A DNA stretch of 64,000 nt from Granulicatella elegans ATCC 700633 (GTDB taxonomy: Bacteria; Bacillota; Bacilli; Lactobacillales; Aerococcaceae). The stretch covers positions 316,234 through 380,233 of the forward strand of contig NZ_KI391971.1 of NCBI RefSeq assembly GCF_000162475.2, in the 5' to 3' direction. The translations under genes and the position numbers were made by a program. The notes beneath the pieces were generated by a model. The model had not been told where the DNA came from. It was given only the letters and a program-made list of their open reading frames with translations, and made no database searches. Each line of letters begins with the position of its first letter. Position 1 is the stretch's first letter. Of the stretch, positions 36,618 to 44,721 are shown one piece after another.

Positions 36618-37372
36618 GTGACTTTCAGTCCGTCACGCTCCGTAGGTGCGTGACAAATAAACCACCCGCTATGCGGGTGCGCATCAAAGGTTATACCAAA
36701 AAAAACTCCAATCGCGATACAATAAAGGTGTTCAAGCCTATCATATAGCGAGAGGAGAAAAAATATGGCTGAAAAAGCTAATAGTTTATCACATACAAAA
36801 TGGATGTGTAAATACCACATTGTTTTTACACCTAAGTATAGACGGAAAGTTATCTATAATCAATATAGGAAAAGTTTGGGAGAAATATTTCGTCGATTGT
36901 GTAGTTATAAAGGGGTAGAGATTATAGAAGGACATCTTATGCCGGATCATGTTCATATGTTGGTAAGTATTCCACCAAGGATAAGTATTTCAAGTTTTAT
37001 GGGGTATTTAAAAGGAAAAAGCGCACTAATGATGTTTGATAAACACGCAAATTTAAAATATAAATTTGGGAACCGTCATTTTTGGGCAGAAGGTTATTAT
37101 GTAAGTACAGTAGGACTCAATGAAGCTACCATAAGAAAGTATATACAAGAACAAGAAAAACATGATATAGCAATCGATAAATTAAGTGTAAAAGAGTATG
37201 AGGATCCCTTCAGGGATGATGGTAAGTAATACAAACGCCTCTTTAAGAGGCAAGTGACGAGTCAAAAGCAATAAGGCTTGAACAAAGTGAAAGCCAGCGT
37301 CTTGAGGCGCTGGCTTGTAATCTGGGCTTATAGCCCCGGTTCAAACCACCCGTTAGACGGGTGGTCATGATT
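36618..37372 (+). mobile_element. IS200-type insertion sequence
   Basis: About 0.75 kb with one transposase gene. Ends carry hairpins instead of inverted repeats: left GTCACGC/GCGTGAC (36632-36654) and CACCCGC-TAT-GCGGGTG (36663-36679), right ACCACCCGT-TAG-ACGGGTGGT (37345-37365). Exact cleavage sites cannot be set from one copy. Confidence 0.75.
36765..37229 (+). CDS. tnpA: IS200-family Y1 transposase TnpA
   Basis: 154-aa HUH single-strand transposase. HUH motif in MPDHVHMLVS (near 65) and the catalytic Tyr in TIRKYIQEQEKH (near 128). The start GCTGAAAAAGCTAATAGT region is typical; ATG with SD GAGAGGAG. It moves as single-stranded DNA between the terminal hairpins. Full length and apparently intact. 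No TnpB accompanies it, so IS200 rather than IS605 type. Confidence 0.93.
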   Translation: MAEKANSLSHTKWMCKYHIVFTPKYRRKVIYNQYRKSLGEIFRRLCSYKGVEIIEGHLMPDHVHMLVSIPPRISISSFMGYLKGKSALMMFDKHANLKYKFGNRHFWAEGYYVSTVGLNEATIRKYIQEQEKHDIAIDKLSVKEYEDPFRDDGK

Positions 37373-37374
37373 TG

Positions 37375-39058
37375 GGCTCATCGACAAATTCTGTTGGTGG
37401 ATCAAATTTAACACCAAATTAAGTCTTTAATTTTTAATAATAAGGTGAGAGAAACTGAAATATTTAGTCTATTGATGAATCCACCACAAACATAACTATG
37501 AATGAAATCTAGTTTTAACTTTATAATGAGCAGGGGCATGTTATCCGCGATTAGCGGTTTGGGGGCTGTGAAATTTGATATTATTTTTCGCTTCCCCCAA
37601 TTCAACATGCCCATGGAGGCTCATTGTCAAGTTAAAACGACTCTATACAACCTCTCTTAAATCATAATGATTTTCTATTGACCGGGGTAAAGAAACACCC
37701 TTTGATAATCTTAATTCTTAATTTCATATTCTCAAAATTTCGATATCCATATGCCACACGTTTAATCACTTTAATGAAATTATTCGTTCCTTCAATAGCT
37801 CCATTGGAATATCCTGTCATAAATACTTGATAAATCCCATCCTTAAAGCGTTTGAATACTTCAAACTTCTTCTTAAATTCATAAGGTAATTGTTTTGGAA
37901 TCTGTTTTATACATGTCATAAATACCTCATAATCTTTCTTCTTGTAGGCTTTTCTAAGTTCTTGAATGAAATCATATGCGTCTGATAACACTTCATCAAA
38001 ACTCAATAGTTTTTCCACTAATTGTGCTTGGGTGAGATGCGTTTTAAAGTGATAGTTATAGCGTAGCTTTTCTTCATCCAATTCTTCACTTGGTTTTAAC
38101 AGTAGTTTCCAGTAACGTTTTAATGTCTTCTGTTGTGTTGATTTAGCAGAGAATTGCTTCATAATTACAACTCGAAGTTGATTAAAATTACGATTCATAT
38201 GTTGGACAATATGGAATCGATCTACTACGATAACAGCGTTTGGAAATACTGCTTTAATAAGGTTTTGATAAGAAGCATTCATATCCATCACTAAATATTT
38301 TACTTTTAAACGTTGTTTACGGGAGAACTTCATAAAGAAAGAAATCAATTCATGAAGTGTTCTACCAGGTAAAATATCAATTAATTGGTGATTTTCTCCA
38401 TCTAAACAAATGAAATTCATTTTCCCTTCTTGCGTTTTAACGCCTCTAAATTCATCTAAACAAAGCACTTTAGGTAAATAGTTATATCGTTGCATTGTTT
38501 TTATTTTAAACTTTTTCATCACTCTTTCGACTGTCTTGTCAGAAATTGAAAGAAGTTTGGCAATTGTTTTTCTAGAAAAGTTTTCTTTTAAGTACAACAT
38601 AATTTGGCACGCTAAATCATAAGAAATATTACTATTTTTGGGAACAAGAGGGCAATCTGTAACCCAAGTTTTACGACAATCTTTACAGATAAATCGTTGT
38701 ACTTTTAATTCTAAAAGAGTTTTATTCCCGTATAGATGTGGAATTCTAATTTTATGTTCCATTGGAGAATGTTTAATGACATTTTTACTAGAACAATATG
38801 GACAAGAAGTACAAGTATTTGTCCAAGTTCCTTTAACTTTATGAACAATTTCGTGGTTTTCTGTCACCGTTTCTAACCAATTTTCATCCGCAATAAAATT
38901 TTTTTCTGTTAATCCTAGTAATTTTCGTATACAATAGTCCATGAGAGAAATCCTCCTTTGATTGGTTTTGGTCGACTTAATCATAACCTGGATTTCTCTT
39001 TTTTTCATATAAAAAATCCTGTCGGTGATTTCTCACCAACAGGATTTGTCGAACAACC
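37375..39058 (-). mobile_element. ISL3-family insertion sequence
   Basis: Terminal inverted repeats GGCTCATCGACAAATTCTGT.. (37375-37399) and the complement of GGTTGTTCGACAAATCCTGT.. (39034-39058) agree at 21 of 25 positions. Contains one transposase gene on the minus strand. It abuts the IS200 element on the left and folC on the right. Confidence 0.8.
37662..38942 (-). CDS. ISL3-family DDE transposase
   Basis: 426 aa from the ATG at 38942 (SD AAGGAGGA; the longer frame starts inside the IS end). N-terminal zinc finger (CTSCPYC ... CKDC, residues 43-92), HTH (SISDKTVERVMKKF), and the DDE core with LCLDEFRGVK, VMDMNASY, VVDRFHIVQHMN and the final NGAIEGTNNFIKVIKR. Looks intact. Confidence 0.92.
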   Translation of the reverse strand: MDYCIRKLLGLTEKNFIADENWLETVTENHEIVHKVKGTWTNTCTSCPYCSSKNVIKHSPMEHKIRIPHLYGNKTLLELKVQRFICKDCRKTWVTDCPLVPKNSNISYDLACQIMLYLKENFSRKTIAKLLSISDKTVERVMKKFKIKTMQRYNYLPKVLCLDEFRGVKTQEGKMNFICLDGENHQLIDILPGRTLHELISFFMKFSRKQRLKVKYLVMDMNASYQNLIKAVFPNAVIVVDRFHIVQHMNRNFNQLRVVIMKQFSAKSTQQKTLKRYWKLLLKPSEELDEEKLRYNYHFKTHLTQAQLVEKLLSFDEVLSDAYDFIQELRKAYKKKDYEVFMTCIKQIPKQLPYEFKKKFEVFKRFKDGIYQVFMTGYSNGAIEGTNNFIKVIKRVAYGYRNFENMKLRIKIIKGCFFTPVNRKSL

Positions 39059-39107
39059 TTTATTTGTTCAAGATTATTATGTCTTGCAAGTTGAAGAGGG
39101 AATTTGT

Positions 39108-40394
39108 ATGATGAAAAATGAAAGAAGGGGAATCATGCAAACAGTTAGAGAGTGGATCTTAGATCGAATGAAATATAAACGAAAATACGGATTAGACAGA
39201 ATGAGAGTATTAATGTCGCTTCTTGGAAATCCTCAGGAAGATTATCCGATTATTCATGTAACAGGAACAAATGGAAAAGGTTCAACAATTGCGATGTTAT
39301 CGTCCTTATTTGTTCATCATGGGCAAAAGGTAGGAGCATTTGTTTCCCCTCATTTAATCGATTATACGGATCGGTTTTTAATCAATGGTAACGTAATGCC
39401 CGAAGAAGATTTTGAAATCGTTGGAAATCTCGTTCAACAAGCAGAAGTAAAATTGATAGATGAGTATGAACCATTAAGTTTCTTTGAAATCATGACGGCT
39501 ATGGCGTTAGTCTATTTTTCTAGAAAAAAAGTAGAAGTTGCTTTATTAGAAGTAGGGATTGGTGGATTATTAGATACAACTAATATTGTCCATTCAACGA
39601 TGAGCGTGATTACATCGATTGGGATGGATCATGAAGAAATGTTAGGAAATACGCTTGAAGAAATTGCGATTCAAAAAACGGGAATTTTTAAACCAAATCA
39701 AGAAGTCGTATTAGGAAAATTACCAACAGAAGCACTACAAGTAGCTGAAGTAGTCGGAAAAGCTTATAACTGTGACTTACATACGTTCGAACGAGAGTTT
39801 AACATCGAACCGTTTGAAGATGGGTTTATTTTTACAAATTCAGATACTCGAATTCACATTTCTTATCTGAATTTGAAAGGAAATTATCAATTAGAAAATG
39901 CTGCAGTAGCGTTAGAATGCTTTTTACAATTTGAAAAGAATTTCCAACTGCCAATTGAACTATCTGCCATTCAAGAAAGTTTCCAAACGGTTACTTGGCC
40001 AGGAAGAATGGAAGTAGTGCATCAAAGTCCTACAGTAATATTAGATGGAGCTCATAATATTCATGCATTAAAACGATTTGTTGAAACGGTGAAACAACAT
40101 GGAGAACTGGAAGCTCAACATACGATTTTATTTTCTGCACTAAAGAGAAAACACTATATAGAAATGGTCGATTATTTACGAAAAGAGTTACCTGAAGCTC
40201 GTTTAGTAGTAACAACATTTGAGTATGCAGGTGCAATTGAAAAAACGGACTACCCTTCTAGTGAGATTGAATTTGTAGAGAATGCTCAACAATTTATCGA
40301 GAATTACATTAACAAAACGTCAGACCAAGAAATACTTTGGATTACAGGTTCACTTTATTTTATTTCTTTTGTGAGAAAAATTTTTATAAAATAA
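39108..40394 (+). CDS. folC: folylpolyglutamate synthase / dihydrofolate synthase
   Basis: Mur-ligase fold with P-loop VTGTNGKGST near 55, and motif VTWPGRMEVV...ILDGAHN. It adds glutamates to folates. The start is uncertain: ATG 39108 (SD GAAGAGGG, 7-base spacing) is preferred; ATG 39135 with SD GAAGGGG is possible. The frame is open further upstream into the ISL3 end, so the native leader and any link to valS have been replaced by the IS insertion. Its transcription now depends on readthrough or an IS-provided promoter. Confidence 0.9.
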   Translation: MMKNERRGIMQTVREWILDRMKYKRKYGLDRMRVLMSLLGNPQEDYPIIHVTGTNGKGSTIAMLSSLFVHHGQKVGAFVSPHLIDYTDRFLINGNVMPEEDFEIVGNLVQQAEVKLIDEYEPLSFFEIMTAMALVYFSRKKVEVALLEVGIGGLLDTTNIVHSTMSVITSIGMDHEEMLGNTLEEIAIQKTGIFKPNQEVVLGKLPTEALQVAEVVGKAYNCDLHTFEREFNIEPFEDGFIFTNSDTRIHISYLNLKGNYQLENAAVALECFLQFEKNFQLPIELSAIQESFQTVTWPGRMEVVHQSPTVILDGAHNIHALKRFVETVKQHGELEAQHTILFSALKRKHYIEMVDYLRKELPEARLVVTTFEYAGAIEKTDYPSSEIEFVENAQQFIENYINKTSDQEILWITGSLYFISFVRKIFIK

Positions 40395-40407
40395 ATATTT
40401 TTAAGCC

Positions 40408-40426
40408 TTTTTTGCGTATATATAAG
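40408..40426 (+). promoter_or_regulatory. candidate competence-sigma-factor box of radC
   Basis: TTTTTTGCGTATATATAAG with no TTGACA-like -35, 33 bases before radC. It matches the motif ahead of comFA (T-tract plus CGTATATAAAG). radC is a late competence gene in streptococci, which makes the match meaningful, but the link is inferred. Confidence 0.45.
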
Positions 40427-40458
40427 TTGAAAGAACTATAGCAAAAGGGGGAAATAAA

Positions 40459-41145
40459 ATGGAAATGGATCAACAATTATTAGAATTGCCATTAGAATCT
40501 ATGCCAAGGGAGAGATTAGAAAAATTAGGAGCTAAAAGTTTAGAAACTTATGAATTATTAGCAATTTTGCTTCGGACAGGATCCAGAGAATTAAATGTAT
40601 TGCAATTATCGAAAGTTGTGTTGAATACGTTTGAAGATTTATTTACATTAAAAATGGCAACAGTAGAAGAATTAATGGCGATTCATGGAATTGGACGAAC
40701 AAAAGCTATTGAATTAAAAGCTGCAATGGAATTGGGAATTCGATTAGGAACAGCGAAGCAAACAAAATTAGGACATATTACAAGCTCGCAAAAAGCAGGA
40801 GAATGTATTATGGAAGAATTGAAAGATTTATACCAAGAACATTTAATTGCATTATTTTTAAATTCAAAAAATGAAGTTATTAAGAAAAAAATTATTTTTC
40901 GAGGAGGACTGAATCAAGCAGTCGTTCATCCAAGAGAAATTTTTAGAGAAGCGGTTCGTTTTTCTGCAGCAAGAATCATTATCGGACATAATCATCCAAG
41001 TGGAAATGTTACTCCGTCTCAAGCTGATATTGATTTTACAAGACGATTATCAGAATGTGGAGAAATGATGGGAATTGAATTGTTAGATCATTTTATTGTG
41101 GGGGATCATACCTATTGCTCTTTAAAGGAAGAGGGGTATTTCTAA
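40459..41145 (+). CDS. radC: RadC family protein (JAMM/MPN domain)
   Basis: 228 aa. N-terminal HhH-like region (MAIHGIGRTKAIELKAA) and a C-terminal JAMM metal site with HNHPSGNVTPSQADIDFT. Despite its name a DNA-repair role is doubtful in the literature; in streptococci it is competence-induced. ATG with SD AAGGGGG. Confidence 0.93.
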   Translation: MEMDQQLLELPLESMPRERLEKLGAKSLETYELLAILLRTGSRELNVLQLSKVVLNTFEDLFTLKMATVEELMAIHGIGRTKAIELKAAMELGIRLGTAKQTKLGHITSSQKAGECIMEELKDLYQEHLIALFLNSKNEVIKKKIIFRGGLNQAVVHPREIFREAVRFSAARIIIGHNHPSGNVTPSQADIDFTRRLSECGEMMGIELLDHFIVGDHTYCSLKEEGYF

Positions 41146-41327
41146 AGAGGGATATTTAATTTGAAATTCTTAGATTTAAAAGGTTAAAGTTTTATCAAAA
41201 AAGTCAAATTAAAATTTACTACTTACATAAGATAGATTTCATTTATTTTTACTATTGTGATAATTTCTATAATACTTCCCACAATAGTTAACAAGTTTTG
41301 CTACACTTTATGTGGGAGGATTGGATA

Positions 41328-41696
41328 ATGAAAGTTGAGAGGTATATTAAAGAATTATTAGGTATAGTTAGTGAAGTCCAGAATATTAAGTATTCAAAAA
41401 CTAATCTTGAAAAACATTTAATTAAAAGAAACCATATAGATGTTTTAAAATATTTTGATAAGATAGAAGAAATTATAAATAATCCAGATTATGTAGGAAT
41501 GAATCCAAATGAAAAATCTGAGAGTATAGAGTATGTAAAGATTTTTGAAGATAATGTTTTAGTAGCATTAAAAATTCATGGTTCTAAGGATTTTTATTAT
41601 ATACCTAGTATGTATACAATAACAGATTATAAATTGCAATCCCGATTATTTAGTGGGAGACTGAAAAAAGTTGACAATAAAAATAATAAGCCGTAA
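41328..41696 (+). CDS. small protein resembling PBECR-type nuclease-fold domains
   Basis: 122 aa from ATG 41328 (SD GGGAGGAT); the longer frame lacks an SD. The pattern YFDKIEEIINNPDYVG...EYVKIFEDNVLVALKIH...FYYIPSMYTI resembles phage-associated barnase/EndoU/colicin/RelE-like (PBECR) domains in its hydrophobic spacing and the NPD turn. This is a pattern impression, not an alignment. It may be a toxin-like RNase or a phage remnant. The end of the gene overlaps the promoter of the downstream ncRNA. No partner gene seen. Confidence 0.5.
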   Translation: MKVERYIKELLGIVSEVQNIKYSKTNLEKHLIKRNHIDVLKYFDKIEEIINNPDYVGMNPNEKSESIEYVKIFEDNVLVALKIHGSKDFYYIPSMYTITDYKLQSRLFSGRLKKVDNKNNKP

Positions 41697-41699
41697 AAT
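41671..41699 (+). promoter_or_regulatory. promoter of the structured ncRNA
   Basis: TTGACA (41671-41676), exactly 17 bases, TAAAAT (41694-41699), lying in the last codons of the upstream gene. Predicted start near 41706. Confidence 0.7.
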
Positions 41700-41705
41700 A
41701 CAGAT

Positions 41706-41838
41706 AACAAGTATTATTCTTTGAGGGCAGAAAGGGTTCCTGCCGCACCTTATTGAGGTACCTGAGATGCTGGATACACCGACCAGCCAAGGAATAATCG
41801 TAAATCTGTTGAAGAGTCAAGTTCGCTTGGCTCTTTTT
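41706..41838 (+). ncRNA. free-standing structured ncRNA of unknown family
   Basis: About 133 nt between a near-consensus promoter and an intrinsic terminator (AGAGTCAAG-TTCG-CTTGGCTCT, T5; 41813-41838). The 5' part folds as a multibranch: closing stem ATTATTCTTTG/CAAGGAATAAT, then arms GGCAG/CTGCC, ACCT/AGGT and GCTGG/CCAGC. It does not match T-box, TPP, SAM, FMN, purine, glycine, SRP, tmRNA or 6S signatures I know. ddl has its own promoter after the terminator, so this is probably a separate RNA rather than a ddl leader. Confidence 0.65.
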
Positions 41839-41875
41839 ATATTTTCTGAAGGTGTTTTTGCAAAATGTGAGTACC

Positions 41876-41904
41876 TTGTCAGTTTATAGTGCATTTGATA
41901 TACT
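41876..41904 (+). promoter_or_regulatory. ddl promoter
   Basis: TTGTCA (41876-41881), 17-bp spacer, TATACT (41899-41904), 58 bases before the ATG. Confidence 0.65.
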
Positions 41905-41962
41905 AGTGTATGAACTATGAAAGAAGTATCTAGATAAGATAGTTCTAGTTGGAGGATTGTTT

Positions 41963-43036
41963 ATGAAAATTATAGTCGTTTATGGAGGCAAAAGTGCTGA
42001 ACATGATATTTCAATTTTAACGGCTTTTTCAATTATTAAAGAAATCTATTTTGATTATTATGAAGTTCAACCAGTCTATATTAATCGAAAAGGAGAATGG
42101 CTGAAAGGTGAACCATTAACAGGTCCTGTAGCTTTTTCTGAAGCATTAAGATTAGAAGTAAGTCAAGAAGCTCACTTTGCAACAAGTGAAGGAGAAGTTT
42201 CGACAGGTGTACTTGTAACTCCTTATGATTTAAAAGAAGAGGAATGTGTGGTTTTCCCAGTATTACATGGACCTAATGGGGAAGATGGAACCATTCAAGG
42301 ATTGTTTGAAATGATGGATGTTCCTTACGTTGGATGTGGCGTATTGGCAAGCGCTTGTGGAATGGATAAAATTACAAGCAAACAATTATTCCAACAAGCA
42401 GGATTACCACAATTACCATATGTACCATTTAATAAAACTCAATGGAAACAAAATCCTGAAAGTATTTTTAATAAAATTGAAGGTACATTAATTTACCCAG
42501 TATTTGTTAAACCAGCTAATATGGGATCAAGTGTAGGAATTTCAAAAGCAGAAAATCGTGAAGAACTAACCACTGCAATTGTTGAGGCTTTGAAATATGA
42601 TCGTAGAATTGTAGTAGAACAAGGAATTGAAGCAAGAGAAATTGAATGTGCGGTTCTAGGAAATGATGAAGCGAATACTTCTGTTGTAGGTGAAATTGTA
42701 AAAACAAGTGGATTTTATGACTACAATGAAAAATATATTAATAATACTGTCACCTTAGAAATTCCAGCGCAAATTTCAGATGAAGTTTCTGCCAAAGTAA
42801 GAGAATATTCTGCAAAAGCATTCCGTGCCATTGATGGTAGTGGGTTAACAAGATGTGATTTCTTCTTAACGGAAACAAATGATATTTACATTAATGAAGT
42901 AAATACTTTACCAGGATTTACTCAATTTAGTATGTATCCACTTCTATGGGAAAAAACAGGAATTTCTTATAAAGATTTAGTTGAAGAATTAATTCAATTA
43001 GCTTTAAAACGTTATAAAGATCGACAAAATGGATAA
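41963..43036 (+). CDS. ddl: D-alanine--D-alanine ligase
   Basis: 357 aa from ATG 41963 (SD GGAGGA). ATP-grasp fold: N-terminal VVYGGKSAEHDIS, VLHGPNGEDGTIQG, GLTRCDFFLTETNDIYINEVNTLPGFT at the C-terminus. Makes the D-Ala-D-Ala dipeptide for cell-wall precursors, which MurF (next gene) attaches. The FYDYNEKY loop carries Tyr at the position usually linked to D-Ala rather than D-Lac use, so vancomycin-type precursors are expected; this is inferred. Confidence 0.95.
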   Translation: MKIIVVYGGKSAEHDISILTAFSIIKEIYFDYYEVQPVYINRKGEWLKGEPLTGPVAFSEALRLEVSQEAHFATSEGEVSTGVLVTPYDLKEEECVVFPVLHGPNGEDGTIQGLFEMMDVPYVGCGVLASACGMDKITSKQLFQQAGLPQLPYVPFNKTQWKQNPESIFNKIEGTLIYPVFVKPANMGSSVGISKAENREELTTAIVEALKYDRRIVVEQGIEAREIECAVLGNDEANTSVVGEIVKTSGFYDYNEKYINNTVTLEIPAQISDEVSAKVREYSAKAFRAIDGSGLTRCDFFLTETNDIYINEVNTLPGFTQFSMYPLLWEKTGISYKDLVEELIQLALKRYKDRQNG

Positions 43037-43040
43037 GAAA

Positions 43041-43067
43041 GGCGCCTCACAGAGGCGCTTTTTGTGA
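43041..43067 (+). terminator. hairpin between ddl and murF
   Basis: GGCGCCT-CACAG-AGGCGC then TTTTT. It may attenuate transcription from ddl into murF. Confidence 0.7.
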
Positions 43068-43083
43068 GAGAGGAAGTAAAAAT

Positions 43084-44472
43084 ATGGCAATCGGAACAGT
43101 TGCACAAATTGTAAAAGCTGTTAAAGCAATTGATTATCAAACAGATTATCGTTTTGATATGATTGAGTCAGTTTCATTTGATACAAGAAAATTATCTCAA
43201 AATAGTCTATTTATTCCTTTAAAAGGACAAACAGATGGACATGATTATATTCAACAAGCAATAGATCAGGGCGCAAAAGCTGTATTTTGGGGAAGACAAG
43301 ACCAAACTCCACCAGAAGGAATTTGTGCGATATGGGTGGATGATCCACTAGAAGCTTTCCAAGAATTAGCAAAATGGTATTTGGAAAAAATTCAACCAAA
43401 TGTTATTGGAATTACAGGAAGTTCTGGGAAAACAACGACAAAAGATATGACAGCTGCAGTACTTGCTAGTCGTTATCGTGTCTATAAAACGCAAGGAAAT
43501 TTTAATAATGATATTGGATTACCTCAAACGATTTTAGATATGCCAGAAGATACCGAACAATTAGTATTAGAAATGGGCATGAGTGATTTTGGTGAAATTG
43601 AATTTTTAAGCAAACTAGCAAAACCTTCTGTAGCAGCGATTACTCTAATTGGTGAATCCCATATGGAAAATTTAGGAAGTCGTGCAGGAATTGCAAAGGC
43701 TAAATTAGAAATCTTAAAAGGATTGCGTGAAAAAGGAAGTATCATTTTCCCAGCAAATGAACCTTTATTAGAACAACAACTAGAAGAAATGCAGGCAGAA
43801 GAACACTTTAAGGTGTTACCGTTCGGAGAAGGTAGTAGCAGTGTGATTCAGGCTGAAAATATTCAATTATTTGAAGACCATACTATTTTTGATTTAGTGA
43901 AACCTTCTAAACAGTCTGTTCAACTTCCTGTATTAGGAGCTTACAATGTCAATAATGCGCTAGCTGCCCTTCAAGTAGGATTAGAATGTGGTGTGCCATT
44001 AGAACAAGCAATTGAAGCAATTCAACAGTTTGAATTAACAAAAAATCGTACGCAATGGGTAGATGGCATTCATGGTTCTAAAATTTTAAATGATGCCTAT
44101 AATGCAAGTCCAATTGCGATGAAATCTGTGATCCAATCCTTTACATCTGTAGCAACTAAAGGACGTAAAATTGTCGTGTTAGGAGATATTCGTGAATTAG
44201 GAGAACAATCAAAAGCATTACATGCTAGTATTTCTGAAGTGATGTTCCCAGAGGACATTCAAGAAGTGTATTTATATGGGGAAGAAATGAGTGCTTTATT
44301 TGAAGCATTAAAAACTCGTTTTGAAGCATCTCACTTACATTATGTTGAAAATGATAAACAGGCATTAATCCGACTGTTGGAAGAGGAATTGCGACAAAAT
44401 GATCAAGTATTAGTGAAATCTAGTAATGGTACTGGATTGTTATCAGTCGTAGAGGCCTTAAAAGAAGGTTAA
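43084..44472 (+). CDS. murF: UDP-MurNAc-tripeptide--D-Ala-D-Ala ligase MurF
   Basis: 462 aa. ATP-binding GITGSSGKTTTKD near 110, GNFNNDIGLPQT, and NDAYNASPIAMKS near 340. Adds D-Ala-D-Ala to the cytoplasmic muropeptide. ATG with SD AGAGGAAG. ddl-murF order is common in Bacillota. Confidence 0.96.
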   Translation: MAIGTVAQIVKAVKAIDYQTDYRFDMIESVSFDTRKLSQNSLFIPLKGQTDGHDYIQQAIDQGAKAVFWGRQDQTPPEGICAIWVDDPLEAFQELAKWYLEKIQPNVIGITGSSGKTTTKDMTAAVLASRYRVYKTQGNFNNDIGLPQTILDMPEDTEQLVLEMGMSDFGEIEFLSKLAKPSVAAITLIGESHMENLGSRAGIAKAKLEILKGLREKGSIIFPANEPLLEQQLEEMQAEEHFKVLPFGEGSSSVIQAENIQLFEDHTIFDLVKPSKQSVQLPVLGAYNVNNALAALQVGLECGVPLEQAIEAIQQFELTKNRTQWVDGIHGSKILNDAYNASPIAMKSVIQSFTSVATKGRKIVVLGDIRELGEQSKALHASISEVMFPEDIQEVYLYGEEMSALFEALKTRFEASHLHYVENDKQALIRLLEEELRQNDQVLVKSSNGTGLLSVVEALKEG

Positions 44473-44615
44473 TTTCTATTTGTTCAGTATTTCATTTGTG
44501 AAATTTAAGGCCTTTTCTTTGCAATCTAGCTTTGAACATGCTATAGTACTTGAAGAGTTGAGAAGTTTACACAAATGTAATGATATATATGATGAAGATT
44601 GAACAAGTAATATTG

Positions 44616-44668
44616 TATAATCTCATAATGTTCAGAAGTCTGGAGCTCAAGATGTTCCAGACTTTTAT
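44616..44668 (+). promoter_or_regulatory. cshA leader with terminator-like hairpin
   Basis: TATAAT at 44616-44621 (weak -35) is followed within 15 bases by the hairpin AAGTCTGGA/TCCAGACTT (44636-44664) and TTTATT. This would cut most transcripts short before cshA, so attenuation is plausible. Confidence 0.45.
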
Positions 44669-44721
44669 TGTGAAGGTAAAATACCTCGTGTGCTTCTCTT
44701 CAGTAGTACAAGGAGGAAAAT

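Noticed and set aside
36765-37229. IS200 transposase as a RAYT/REP-associated domesticated gene
   Set aside because: End hairpins at both sides and typical length point to an ordinary IS200 copy.
41740-41800. ncRNA as a TPP riboswitch (ACCTGAGATGCTGGATA is reminiscent)
   Set aside because: The order of the conserved TPP parts is wrong, the CUGAGA and ACC partner strands are not arranged as in the aptamer, and it precedes no thiamine gene.
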